NCBI GenBank assembly: GCA_039933785.1
Contig: JBDTNL010000003.1
Location: 61,571-125,570, forward strand
Length of the DNA stretch: 64,000 nucleotides
Reading direction: 5' to 3'
Origin: JBDTNL01 sp039933785
GTDB lineage: Bacteria; Acidobacteriota; Thermoanaerobaculia; Multivoradales; JAGPDF01
Positions 17,810 through 24,830 of this stretch are shown here, piece by piece. A program made the translations under genes and the position numbers. Under the pieces are notes generated by a model. It saw only the letters and a list, made by a program, of their open reading frames with translations. It had not been told where the DNA came from and did no database searches. The first letter of the stretch is position 1. Every line of letters starts with the position of its first letter.

Positions 17810-17828
17810 CTTAGCAATGCAGACTAAG
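17810..17828. promoter_or_regulatory. CTTAG-N9-CTAAG inverted repeat between divergent hsp20 and sensor kinase
   Basis: CTTAG (17810-17814) and CTAAG (17824-17828) are perfect 5-base arms with a 9-base spacer. The spacing resembles the CIRCE (TTAGCACTC-N9-GAGTGCTAA) layout but the arms are too short to be a CIRCE. It could be a repressor site between the two divergent genes. Confidence 0.25.
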
Positions 17829-17862
17829 AAATTCGGATATCTTCCAGCACCGCCACCTGGAG

Positions 17863-17868
17863 TACACT
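17863..17868 (+). promoter_or_regulatory. -10-like TACACT, probable leaderless promoter of the sensor kinase
   Basis: TACACT is followed by 7 bases and the ATG at 17876. There is no Shine-Dalgarno sequence. Confidence 0.45.
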
Positions 17869-17875
17869 TTAGAGA

Positions 17876-19342
17876 ATGGCGCGTGCTACTGGCTCGCCCC
17901 CCTCCTCTCGCCGGCTACTGGTCGGTTTCCTGGTCTTCGGCTTGTTCGTGTTGTTCGACGTCGCCCTGTTCGGGTGGCTGATCGTTCGCTCTCTTTCGCA
18001 ACGAGAGCTGGAAAAGGCCCTGCTCGAGACGCGGCACGAGGCCGAAGGTCTCGCCAGCCGGATCGCTGGCCGCGCCACGCGCGAGGGCAAGGACCTCTAT
18101 ACCGCCATCGCGCTCGAGCGCGAGACTCAGACCTACATCGACTCGGTTCTTCGCCAGCGCGACATCGTGCAGACGGTCGAGATCCACGATCGCGAGGGCC
18201 GCCTGGTGCTGCGGAGCTCGAAGGAAGCCACCCAGCACGAGCCTCCGATCGTCGTTGCGCCGGAGCTCAAGCCACGCGAGACCTCGCCGGTCCGGCCGCC
18301 GCAGGTCGAGCAGAAGACGTACGAGAATCGTTCGACTTATGACATCGCGGTGCCGATCGCCGACCTCGGCACGTTGTTCGTCGGCATCAGCCGCGTCGAG
18401 CTCGAGCAGCGCATCGCTGTCCTGCGTGGCGATCTCACCCGCCAAGCAACTTGGATCGGCGGCATAACCTTCGCCCTGCTGATCTCCGCCTATGTCTCCG
18501 GATGGATGCTGTGGAAACGGAGCCGTCGGCTCGAGGAGCAGGCCAAGGAGGCCGAGCGACTGGCCTACATCGGCACGCTCGCCTCGGGCCTGGCGCACGA
18601 GATCCGCAATCCGCTGAACTCCCTGAGCCTCAACATGCAGCTCCTCGAGGAGGAGATCGGCGAACGCAACTCAGAGGGCGCCGGCGGCAGCCGCCGCCTG
18701 CTGCAGATCACGCGCGACGAGCTCGGCCGGCTGGAGCATCTGGTGACCGACTTCCTTTCCTATGCCCGGCCGCGTCCGCTCGCCCTGGAAGCGGTGCTCG
18801 CGGTGAGCCTGCTCGAGCACACGCTCGAGGTACTCGCGGGACAACTCCAGGCGAGGGGAGTGCGGGTAGAGATCGAGGATCGCAGTGGTGGAGCATACGT
18901 GCTCGTCGACCGGGCGCAGATGGGTCAGTTGTTGCTCAATCTGGCGCACAACGCGCTCGCCGCGATGGAGGGCAGCGAGCGAACGCCGCGCTTGCGGATG
19001 GAGGCGCGGCTGGAACTACCCGCCCCCGGACGGCCGGCGCATCGCGTTGTGCTCGAAGTGGCGGATAACGGAGGTGGTATTCCACCCGAGGTCCAATCGC
19101 AGATCTTCGACCTCTTCTTCTCGACTCGAAAGGGCGGCACGGGACTCGGGCTGGCGATCGTCGAGCGCATCGCCAAGGCTCACGAGGGTCTGCTGGCCGT
19201 GAGCAGCGTGGTCGGTCAGGGGACCTCGATCTGCGTCTCACTCGCCGCTGCGGAGCCCTCGACCGCGCTGGCGAAGGCCGCGATCCAGAGCGGACAGACG
19301 GTCTCGAGTCCGGTCCCTGCTGTGCGGCGCGGCGGCGGCTGA
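17876..19342 (+). CDS. orphan membrane sensor histidine kinase (NtrB/AtoS-like core)
   Basis: A 488-residue kinase. Two transmembrane helices (about 14-38 and 193-213) enclose a periplasmic sensor of about 150 residues. The dimerisation box SGLAHEIRNPLNSL places the phosphorylated His at 241. The ATP-binding domain has NLAHNALAAM (N box), DNGGGIP (G1) and GGTGLGLAIVERIAKAHEG (G2). The H-box type is common among kinases that pair with NtrC-like regulators. No response regulator adjoins, so its partner lies elsewhere. The signal sensed is unknown. Confidence 0.9.
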   Translation: MARATGSPPSSRRLLVGFLVFGLFVLFDVALFGWLIVRSLSQRELEKALLETRHEAEGLASRIAGRATREGKDLYTAIALERETQTYIDSVLRQRDIVQTVEIHDREGRLVLRSSKEATQHEPPIVVAPELKPRETSPVRPPQVEQKTYENRSTYDIAVPIADLGTLFVGISRVELEQRIAVLRGDLTRQATWIGGITFALLISAYVSGWMLWKRSRRLEEQAKEAERLAYIGTLASGLAHEIRNPLNSLSLNMQLLEEEIGERNSEGAGGSRRLLQITRDELGRLEHLVTDFLSYARPRPLALEAVLAVSLLEHTLEVLAGQLQARGVRVEIEDRSGGAYVLVDRAQMGQLLLNLAHNALAAMEGSERTPRLRMEARLELPAPGRPAHRVVLEVADNGGGIPPEVQSQIFDLFFSTRKGGTGLGLAIVERIAKAHEGLLAVSSVVGQGTSICVSLAAAEPSTALAKAAIQSGQTVSSPVPAVRRGGG

Positions 19343-19531
19343 TCAATCGTCTCTGCCCTTCTTTTCCTCGCCTCCCGAGAGAGCCTCGTATTCCTCTTCG
19401 GTCGCGAACTGCTCCGGGTCCTCGTTCAGGCAGGCGGTGCACATGGCCTCCGTGACCTCACCGTCGGCCCATTCGAAGATGTAACAGGGCGTTTCGCAGT
19501 TCAGGCAGATCATGAATTCGGGTGCGGACAT
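19343..19531 (-). CDS. zinc-ribbon microprotein
   Basis: A 62-residue protein with two Cys pairs (CLNC and CTAC, about 20 residues apart) followed by an acidic tail (EEEYEALSGGEEKKGRDD). The pattern suggests a single treble-clef or zinc-ribbon metal site. The ATG at 19531 has GGGAGG 8 bases upstream. The gene abuts the end of the convergent kinase. The start lies 16 bases from a 31-base inverted repeat. Function unknown; a small regulator or adaptor is possible. Confidence 0.75.
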   Translation of the reverse strand: MSAPEFMICLNCETPCYIFEWADGEVTEAMCTACLNEDPEQFATEEEYEALSGGEEKKGRDD

Positions 19532-19547
19532 GGGAGACCTCCCGGTC

Positions 19548-19641
19548 GGGCTAAGCTTGGATGGTGCCTTGGTCCGGGCTCCCTACGCAGCGGGGATTAC
19601 GCTCCGGGAACCCAGACCAAGGCGCCATCCAAGCTTAGCCC
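19548..19641. repeat. 31-bp near-perfect inverted repeat (94-base hairpin)
   Basis: The arms 19548-19578 and 19611-19641 are complementary at 29 of 31 positions; both exceptions allow G-U pairing in one of the two RNA strands. The 32-base loop is GC-rich. The repeat begins GGGCTAAGCTTGG. It lies between the divergent zinc-ribbon gene and rplU, upstream of the rplU promoter, so it is not in the rplU leader; it could be in the 5' untranslated region of the zinc-ribbon gene. It has no U-tract. It could be a mobile miniature element. Confidence 0.85.
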
Positions 19642-19644
19642 AGG

Positions 19645-19673
19645 TTGACCGAGAGGGCGGCCCATGGTAGTTT
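19645..19673 (+). promoter_or_regulatory. rplU promoter
   Basis: TTGACC (19645-19650), 17-base spacer, TAGTTT (19668-19673). The transcript would start about 36 bases before the rplU ATG, leaving room for the GAAGGAG ribosome binding site. Confidence 0.55.
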
Positions 19674-19715
19674 CCGCGTTCACGCCTTGGCGTGGCTTCT
19701 GAAGGAGTGTCTCCA

Positions 19716-20033
19716 ATGTATGCAGTCATCGAAACCGGCGGGAAGCAATACCGCGTAGAGCGCGGCGACGTCGTGGACGTCGAGACGCAGGTCAAGCCGG
19801 AAGGCAAGTCCGACAAAGTTCGTTTCGACCGCGTCCTGATGGTAGCGGGCGAGGGTGGCGTCAAGATGGGCAGCCCGACTCTAGCCGGGGCCGCCGTCGA
19901 TGCCGTGGTGGTGCGTGAAGTGCGCGGGCCCAAGGTGCTGGTCTTCAAGAAGAAGAAGCGCAAGGGCTACCGTCGCAACGCCGGCCACCGGCAGAACTAC
20001 CTGCGCGTGCGCATTCAGGACATCTCGCTCTAG
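19716..20033 (+). CDS. rplU: 50S ribosomal protein L21
   Basis: A 105-residue L21 (MYAVIETGGKQYRV; KKKKRKGYRRNAGHRQNYLRVRI near the C-terminus), the usual length. It binds 23S rRNA. GAAGGAG at 19701-19707 lies 8 bases before the ATG; an upstream in-frame TTG is rejected because the family starts at MYAVIE. First gene of the rplU-rpmA-obgE cluster, the standard bacterial order. Confidence 0.98.
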   Translation: MYAVIETGGKQYRVERGDVVDVETQVKPEGKSDKVRFDRVLMVAGEGGVKMGSPTLAGAAVDAVVVREVRGPKVLVFKKKKRKGYRRNAGHRQNYLRVRIQDISL

Positions 20034-20067
20034 TATCCGCGGTCAATTCCTCGAGAGGTAGGCAGTC

Positions 20068-20328
20068 ATGGCTCATAAAAAAGGACAAGGCTCCACTCGC
20101 AACGGCCGCGACTCTCAGGCCCAGCGGCTGGGCGTGAAGGCGTTCGGCGGCCAAACAGTGACCGGCGGCTCGATCATCGTGCGCCAGCGCGGCACCAAGT
20201 TCTTCCCCGGCGAGAACGTGGGTCAGGGCAAGGACGACACCTTGTTCGCCAAGATCGACGGCGTGGTGAAGTTCCAGGACAAGGGCCGCCACGGCAAGTT
20301 CATCCACATTCAGCCCGCGGCTGAGTAA
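20068..20328 (+). CDS. rpmA: 50S ribosomal protein L27
   Basis: An 86-residue L27 with the N-terminal MAHKKGQGSTRNGRDSQ that reaches the peptidyl-transferase centre. There is no cleavable N-terminal extension of the Firmicutes type. GAGAGGTAGG precedes the ATG. It is 34 bases behind rplU and followed by a terminator, so obgE may be read partly by read-through. Confidence 0.98.
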   Translation: MAHKKGQGSTRNGRDSQAQRLGVKAFGGQTVTGGSIIVRQRGTKFFPGENVGQGKDDTLFAKIDGVVKFQDKGRHGKFIHIQPAAE

Positions 20329-20376
20329 CTCCACGCGTCTTCGGGCGCGCCGTCGGGCTCCAGGTTGTTTCGTTAG

Positions 20377-20409
20377 GGGCTGCTCGAGTTCGGGCAGCCC
20401 TTTGCTTTT
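20377..20409 (+). terminator. terminator after rpmA
   Basis: GGGCTGC (20377-20383) pairs with GCAGCCC (20394-20400), 10-base loop, followed by TTTGCTTTT. It lies between rpmA and obgE and would attenuate transcription into obgE. Confidence 0.8.
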
Positions 20410-20421
20410 CGATCGCATCTC

Positions 20422-21435
20422 ATGACCACATTCATAGATCAGACGCTTCTCCACGTGAAGGCCGGTGACGGCGGCAACGGATGCATGGCCTTCCGGCGGG
20501 AGAAGTTCGTCGCGCATGGCGGGCCCTCGGGCGGGGACGGCGGCGACGGCGGTTCTGTGTTCCTGGTCGGTCAAGCCAGTTTGAATACTCTGTTCCACCT
20601 GCGTTTCCAAAATCTCTACTCGGCCGAGCGTGGGGCGCATGGCAAGGGCGCCAATCGCACCGGCCATACCGGCCACGACTTGGATGTGGCCGTGCCGCTC
20701 GGTACGCAGGTCTTCGACGCGGAAAGTAGCGACCTGCTCGGCGAGGTCCTGGCGGACGGCGAACGCGTGTTGTTGGCGACCGGCGGCCGTGGCGGCCGCG
20801 GCAACGCCCGCTTCGCGACCTCGACCAACCAGGCCCCGCGGCGCGCCGACCCGGGAACCGATGGCGAAGAGAAGCGTCTGCGCCTCGAGCTCAAGCTCCT
20901 GGCGGATGTCGGCGTGGTGGGCCTGCCGAACGCCGGCAAGTCGACCCTGATCAGTGTCATCTCGGCGGCGCGGCCCAAGATCGCCGACTATCCATTCACC
21001 ACGCTCGTGCCTCAGCTCGGCGTGGCGGTGCTCGATCGCGACAGCGAACCGTTCGTGATCGCCGACCTGCCGGGGCTCATCGAGGGTGCCGCTCAGGGTG
21101 CGGGTCTCGGGATTCAGTTCCTGCGCCACGTCGAGCGCTGCCGGGTGCTCTTGCACATGGTCGACCTTGCGGCCGAGGGCGACGCCGCCGAAGACTTCGC
21201 CACGGTCGATCGCGAGCTCGGCGAATACAACGAACAGCTCCTTTCCCGTCCGCGTCTGGTCGTCGGCACCAAGCTCGACGCGGCGCTGCCCGAACGTCAA
21301 AAGGGCCTGCGCTCGATCGCCGCCGCGCGGGGCTTGGAGTACTTCGAAATCAGCTCCGCCACGCACACCGGAATACGCGAGCTGGTGGCCGAGCTCACCC
21401 GCAGGCTCCGTCCGGTGCCCGCCGCCGAGGTATGA
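20422..21435 (+). CDS. obgE: Obg-family GTPase
   Basis: A 337-residue Obg GTPase: the glycine-rich Obg fold (DQTLLHVKAGDGGNG, GPSGGDGGDGG) at residues 1-158, then the G domain with GLPNAGKST, FTTLVPQLG, DLPGLIEGA and GTKLD. No long acidic C-terminal extension. It acts in 50S assembly and stress control. Its stop overlaps the nadD start (ATGA), so the two are translationally coupled. Confidence 0.97.
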   Translation: MTTFIDQTLLHVKAGDGGNGCMAFRREKFVAHGGPSGGDGGDGGSVFLVGQASLNTLFHLRFQNLYSAERGAHGKGANRTGHTGHDLDVAVPLGTQVFDAESSDLLGEVLADGERVLLATGGRGGRGNARFATSTNQAPRRADPGTDGEEKRLRLELKLLADVGVVGLPNAGKSTLISVISAARPKIADYPFTTLVPQLGVAVLDRDSEPFVIADLPGLIEGAAQGAGLGIQFLRHVERCRVLLHMVDLAAEGDAAEDFATVDRELGEYNEQLLSRPRLVVGTKLDAALPERQKGLRSIAAARGLEYFEISSATHTGIRELVAELTRRLRPVPAAEV

Positions 21436-22052
21436 GCGCGCGGCGCAGGGTCGGCCTCTTCGGCGGCAGCTTCGACCCCATCCATCGCGGGCATATCGAG
21501 CCCGTGCGCGCGGCCCGCGAGCGCCTCGGACTCGAGCGCGTGGTCTACCTGCCCACCGCGCGACCGCCGCACAAGTCGGGGCGAGAGTTCGCACCGGCCT
21601 GGGCCCGTTTCGCCATGACCGAGCTGGCCCTATTGGACGAGCCAGGCCTGTGGGTTTCCTCCTACGAGATGACGCTCGAACGGCCGTCGTACACCGTGGA
21701 CACCCTGGAGCACTTCCGGGCCGAGTGGCCCGAGGTGGACCTACATTTGCTGATCGGGGAGGACTCGTTCGCCGACTTCGATAAGTGGGTCCGTTGGCGC
21801 GACATCTTGAAGCTCGCTCGCCTCGTGGTTCTTGCTCGACCCGGGTCGCTGATCCATGGCGACCTCGTCGGACTGCCGACCGAGCTTGCGGACCTGCACC
21901 GAGCCGGCGGCCTGGCCTGGATCGCCGAGCGGCCGGTCGAGGTGTCGTCGACTGAGATCCGCCAGGCCCTCGGGCGCGGCGCCCCGCTCCCGGACGACGC
22001 GCTGTCGCCGGGGGTGGTAAAGTACATCCTCAAGTACAGCCTGTATCGATGA
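21432..22052 (+). CDS. nadD: nicotinate-nucleotide adenylyltransferase
   Basis: A 206-residue NadD making nicotinate adenine dinucleotide in NAD synthesis. The nucleotidyltransferase motif GGSFDPIHRGH is at residues 10-20, and the C-terminal VSSTEIRQ is the ISSTxxR motif. ATG 21432 overlaps the obgE stop and the gene ends with an ATGA overlap into rsfS: a tightly coupled obgE-nadD-rsfS unit, a common arrangement. Confidence 0.97.
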   Translation: MSARRRVGLFGGSFDPIHRGHIEPVRAARERLGLERVVYLPTARPPHKSGREFAPAWARFAMTELALLDEPGLWVSSYEMTLERPSYTVDTLEHFRAEWPEVDLHLLIGEDSFADFDKWVRWRDILKLARLVVLARPGSLIHGDLVGLPTELADLHRAGGLAWIAERPVEVSSTEIRQALGRGAPLPDDALSPGVVKYILKYSLYR

Positions 22053-22492
22053 CCGAGCTCTCCGCCACTCCGACCCCAACCCGATTTCCGGTCGACATTC
22101 CCGCTCGCGTCCGCTCCGCGGTCGAAGCAGCGGACGGCCGCAAAGCGTTGGAGATTCGTGTGCTGCATCTGGGCGCGGTCACGTCCTTCACCGAGTACTT
22201 CATCCTCGCAACGGGGACTTCGGAGCGTCAGACGCAGGCGATTTCGGATGCCATCGAGGAGCGCTTGCGCAACGAGGGCGTGCGGCCGCTCAGCATCGAA
22301 GGCCAGCAGCGAGGCCAGTGGGTCTTGCTCGACTACGGTGATTTCCTGGTCCACGTATTCACCACCGAGCGCCGCTCGTTTTACGGTCTCGAGAAGCTCT
22401 GGGGCGACGCCCCGGACGCCACGCGCGAGTTCCTGCCGATCGCGCCGACTCCCGCAGCGCAGCAACCCGCACCGACACAACAAGGAGGCTGA
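22049..22492 (+). CDS. rsfS: ribosomal silencing factor RsfS
   Basis: A 147-residue RsfS/Iojap protein that binds L14 and blocks 30S-50S joining in starved cells. Recognised by KALEIRVLHLG, FTEYFILATGTSERQTQAISDAI and GQWVLLDYGDFLVHVF. There is a Pro/Ala/Gln-rich tail not needed for the fold. Translation is coupled to nadD (ATGA), and the AAGGAGG inside its last codons serves the next gene. Confidence 0.96.
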   Translation: MTELSATPTPTRFPVDIPARVRSAVEAADGRKALEIRVLHLGAVTSFTEYFILATGTSERQTQAISDAIEERLRNEGVRPLSIEGQQRGQWVLLDYGDFLVHVFTTERRSFYGLEKLWGDAPDATREFLPIAPTPAAQQPAPTQQGG

Positions 22493-22502
22493 TACGCCTC
22501 TC

Positions 22503-23366
22503 TTGCCGCTCCTGCCGGGCTTCGAGCGCGCGGCGGCGAGCGATGCGCCTGTCCTCTTTCTCGGTGAGGGAGGGACCGGTCGGTCTTCTCTGGGGCGTCT
22601 GCTGCACGCCGCGAGCCGGCGCTCGGATGGGCCGCTGATCGAGGTCGACCCTGGCGCCTTCCCCAGCGGCTTGTTCGAGAGCGAGCTCTTCGGGCATCGC
22701 GCGGGAGCGTTCACCGGGGCCACCACCGCGGCTTCCGGCCGGGTGGCGCGGGCGGAGTCGGGCTCGCTGCTCTTCGATCGCGTCGAGGATCTGCCGCTCG
22801 CCGCCCAACCCAAGCTCTTGCGGCTGCTTGCGGAGCGGCGCTACGTTCCGCTCGGCGGCGAGGAGCGCATCGCGGACGTGCGGTTCATCGCGGTTGCCGG
22901 AGACGATCTCCCCCTCCGCGTCGAACGCGGCGCCTTTCGCCGCGACCTGTTTCATCGCCTCGAGGTTCTTGCCTTCCGGGTGCCGGCCCTGCGCGAGAGG
23001 GTGTCCGAGTTGCCGACCTTGCTCGAGGAGCTTCTCGCGGACCTGGGGGAGCGTTTCAAGCGCCCAGGGCTCGCGCTCTCCGAGCGGGCGCGCGAATGGA
23101 TGCTCGGGTACCGCTGGCCGGGGAACCTGCGCGAACTCCGCAACACACTCGAACGCTCGGCGGTGATGAGCTCGGAACCCCTCCTCGACCCGGAACCGCC
23201 GGCGGGAGCAGCCAGCGAACGGCCCCGCCCCCTGCGCGATGTCGAGGCCGAGGAGATCCGCCGCGCCCTTGCGTACACGCGTGGTCGCCAGGCCGCCGCC
23301 GCGGCCCTGCTCGGTATCAGCCGCAAGGCGCTCTGGGAAAAGCGCCGCCGGCTCGGCCTCCCCTGA
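22503..23366 (+). CDS. bEBP-like (NtrC-family) AAA+ protein with altered Walker A and B, Fis-type HTH
   Basis: About 287 residues, consisting of only an AAA+ domain and a C-terminal Fis-type helix-turn-helix (RRALAYTRGRQAAAAALLGI). ESELFGHRAGAFTGA carries the sigma-54 contact loop GAFTGA intact, and FRRDLFHRL keeps the arginine finger. However, the Walker A reads GEGGTGRSS (invariant Lys replaced by Arg) and the Walker B reads LLFDRVEDL (DE replaced by DR). ATP hydrolysis is therefore doubtful. There is no receiver, PAS or GAF domain. The start is uncertain: TTG 22503, 14 bases behind AAGGAGG (22482-22488), which lies in the last codons of rsfS. Confidence 0.82.
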   Translation: MPLLPGFERAAASDAPVLFLGEGGTGRSSLGRLLHAASRRSDGPLIEVDPGAFPSGLFESELFGHRAGAFTGATTAASGRVARAESGSLLFDRVEDLPLAAQPKLLRLLAERRYVPLGGEERIADVRFIAVAGDDLPLRVERGAFRRDLFHRLEVLAFRVPALRERVSELPTLLEELLADLGERFKRPGLALSERAREWMLGYRWPGNLRELRNTLERSAVMSSEPLLDPEPPAGAASERPRPLRDVEAEEIRRALAYTRGRQAAAAALLGISRKALWEKRRRLGLP

Positions 23367-23383
23367 AATCCCCGCCGAGCGGG

Positions 23384-23411
23384 TAAACCGGACGCCAGAC
23401 TCCCCGTCTAA
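23384..23411 (+). promoter_or_regulatory. ECF-type promoter of the sigma factor operon
   Basis: TAAACC (23384-23389), 15-base spacer and CGTCTAA (23405-23411) match the AAC ... CGTC(TAA) form typical of ECF sigma promoters, so the operon is probably autoregulated. The transcript would start just before the GGAGGGAAGG ribosome binding site. Confidence 0.55.
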
Positions 23412-23428
23412 ACGTGCGGAGGGAAGGC

Positions 23429-24037
23429 ATGGAATCAGCCGCGACCGTGCGAGCGCAAAGGGGTGACCCGGAGGCGTTCAGAGACTTGGTGGAGGAGCAC
23501 GGCCGAGCGCTGTTCCGGCTCGCCTTCCGCATGACCGGCGATGAGTCCACCGCCGAAGACATCGTGCAGGAGGCGTTCATGAGGGCGCATAGAAGCCTCG
23601 ACAAATTCGACGGTCGTTCGCAGGTCGGCACCTGGCTGCACCGCATTGCCGCCAATTGTGCTCTCGACGTCCTGCGCCGCCGCCAGCGCACCGCGCCCGA
23701 ACGCTTTGCTCAGCCCATCCACGACCTCGAGGGGGCCGACGAGCCGGCGACTCCAGCCGCAGGTCCGCAACGCCGCGCCGAGAGCGCCGAGATCGGCGCC
23801 GCGGTGCGCCAAGCCATGGGCGCCTTGACGCCGCTCGAACGGGCGGCCTTTTCGCTGCGTCACTTCGAAGGCCGTTCCTCGGTCGAGATCGCCGAGACCC
23901 TGGGCCTGCGGGTCGAGGGCGCGAAGCATGCCGTGTTTCGCGCGGTGCAGAAGCTCCGCTTGGCTCTCGGCCCACTGTTCAGATTCGCCGACCGGAACGT
24001 CGCCCCAAAATCCCCGCAGGTCGGAGGTGCAATGTGA
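23429..24037 (+). CDS. ECF-family RNA polymerase sigma factor
   Basis: A 202-residue ECF sigma factor with region 2 (RLAFRMTGDESTAEDIVQEAFMRA, WLHRIAANCALDVLRRR) and region 4 (LTPLERAAFSLRHFEGRSSVEIAETLG, KHAVFRAVQKLR). ATG 23429 follows GGAGGGAAGG; an upstream in-frame GTG at 23414 would lie at the transcript start. The stop overlaps the GTG start of the anti-sigma-like membrane protein. Which genes it controls is unknown; the operon itself is the likely first target. Confidence 0.95.
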   Translation: MESAATVRAQRGDPEAFRDLVEEHGRALFRLAFRMTGDESTAEDIVQEAFMRAHRSLDKFDGRSQVGTWLHRIAANCALDVLRRRQRTAPERFAQPIHDLEGADEPATPAAGPQRRAESAEIGAAVRQAMGALTPLERAAFSLRHFEGRSSVEIAETLGLRVEGAKHAVFRAVQKLRLALGPLFRFADRNVAPKSPQVGGAM

Positions 24038-24810
24038 TCCCTGCAGACAGCGAGCTGGTCGAGTACTTCTACGGCGAGTGCGAGCGCGCGGCCGAGATCG
24101 AGCGGGCCCTGGCGAGCTCACCGGAGCTCGCGCGGCGCTACGAGTCCTTGCGCCAAGTGATGCTCGCGGTCGAGACCCCGGAGGCCCCGCCGCGCGGCGA
24201 GCACTATGAGGCCGAGCTCTGGCAGCGCCTGCAGCCGGCGATCGCGGGGCAATCGCGGTTGCAAGCGCAGCGCTCCTGGATGTGGGCCGGGATGGCCGCA
24301 GCGGCGGTACTGGCTCTCCTGCTTGGAGCCTTCGTGCTTGGGCGCCAGCAAGGCCACGAGAAGGGCCGCGAAGAGGTCATGGCCGAAGGCCTGTCGAAGG
24401 AGTCGCGGGATCGCATTCTGCTGGCGACCGCGATCGACCATCTCGACCGGGCGCAGGTGTTGCTGGTTAGCCTCAAGAATTCGAGCGCCGATGGGATACC
24501 CGATCTCGACCTCGAGCGCTCACGCGCCGCTGAGCTGGTGGTGTCAAACCGCCTGCTCCGCCGCTCCGCTCGGGAAGCCGGTCCCTCGGTAACCGGAGCC
24601 CTGTCGAGCGTGCTCGATGACCTCGAGCCGCTTCTACTCGAGATCGCGCACGCGCCCGACACCTTGTCCGCTGCGGATCTGATCGTGCTGCGTGAGCGCC
24701 TCGCCGAGCGCGGCACGTTGTTCAAGTTGCGGGTGATGAACGACCGCCTGCAGCGACAGGCCCCGGCGGGCCGTCCGATGCGGCCCGCGCAGTCCGCACC
24801 AAGAACCTAG
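24034..24810 (+). CDS. putative membrane anti-sigma factor
   Basis: A 258-residue protein with an acidic N-terminal domain (about 80 residues, ELVEYFYGECERAAEIERAL) in the cytoplasm, one transmembrane helix (about 83-103) and a helical periplasmic domain of about 150 residues. No zinc-binding HxxxCxxC is present, so it is not a ZAS-type anti-sigma, but position and topology point to one. The GTG start at 24034 overlaps the sigma stop and has GGAGG 6 bases upstream. The heavily charged periplasmic part may sense the adjacent HEAT proteins. Confidence 0.7.
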   Translation: MIPADSELVEYFYGECERAAEIERALASSPELARRYESLRQVMLAVETPEAPPRGEHYEAELWQRLQPAIAGQSRLQAQRSWMWAGMAAAAVLALLLGAFVLGRQQGHEKGREEVMAEGLSKESRDRILLATAIDHLDRAQVLLVSLKNSSADGIPDLDLERSRAAELVVSNRLLRRSAREAGPSVTGALSSVLDDLEPLLLEIAHAPDTLSAADLIVLRERLAERGTLFKLRVMNDRLQRQAPAGRPMRPAQSAPRT

Positions 24811-24830
24811 AAAGATCGAGGAGATTTGAC

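Noticed and set aside
19945..21594. 549-codon minus-strand frame opposite rplU, rpmA and obgE
   Set aside because: Shadow of three universally conserved genes.
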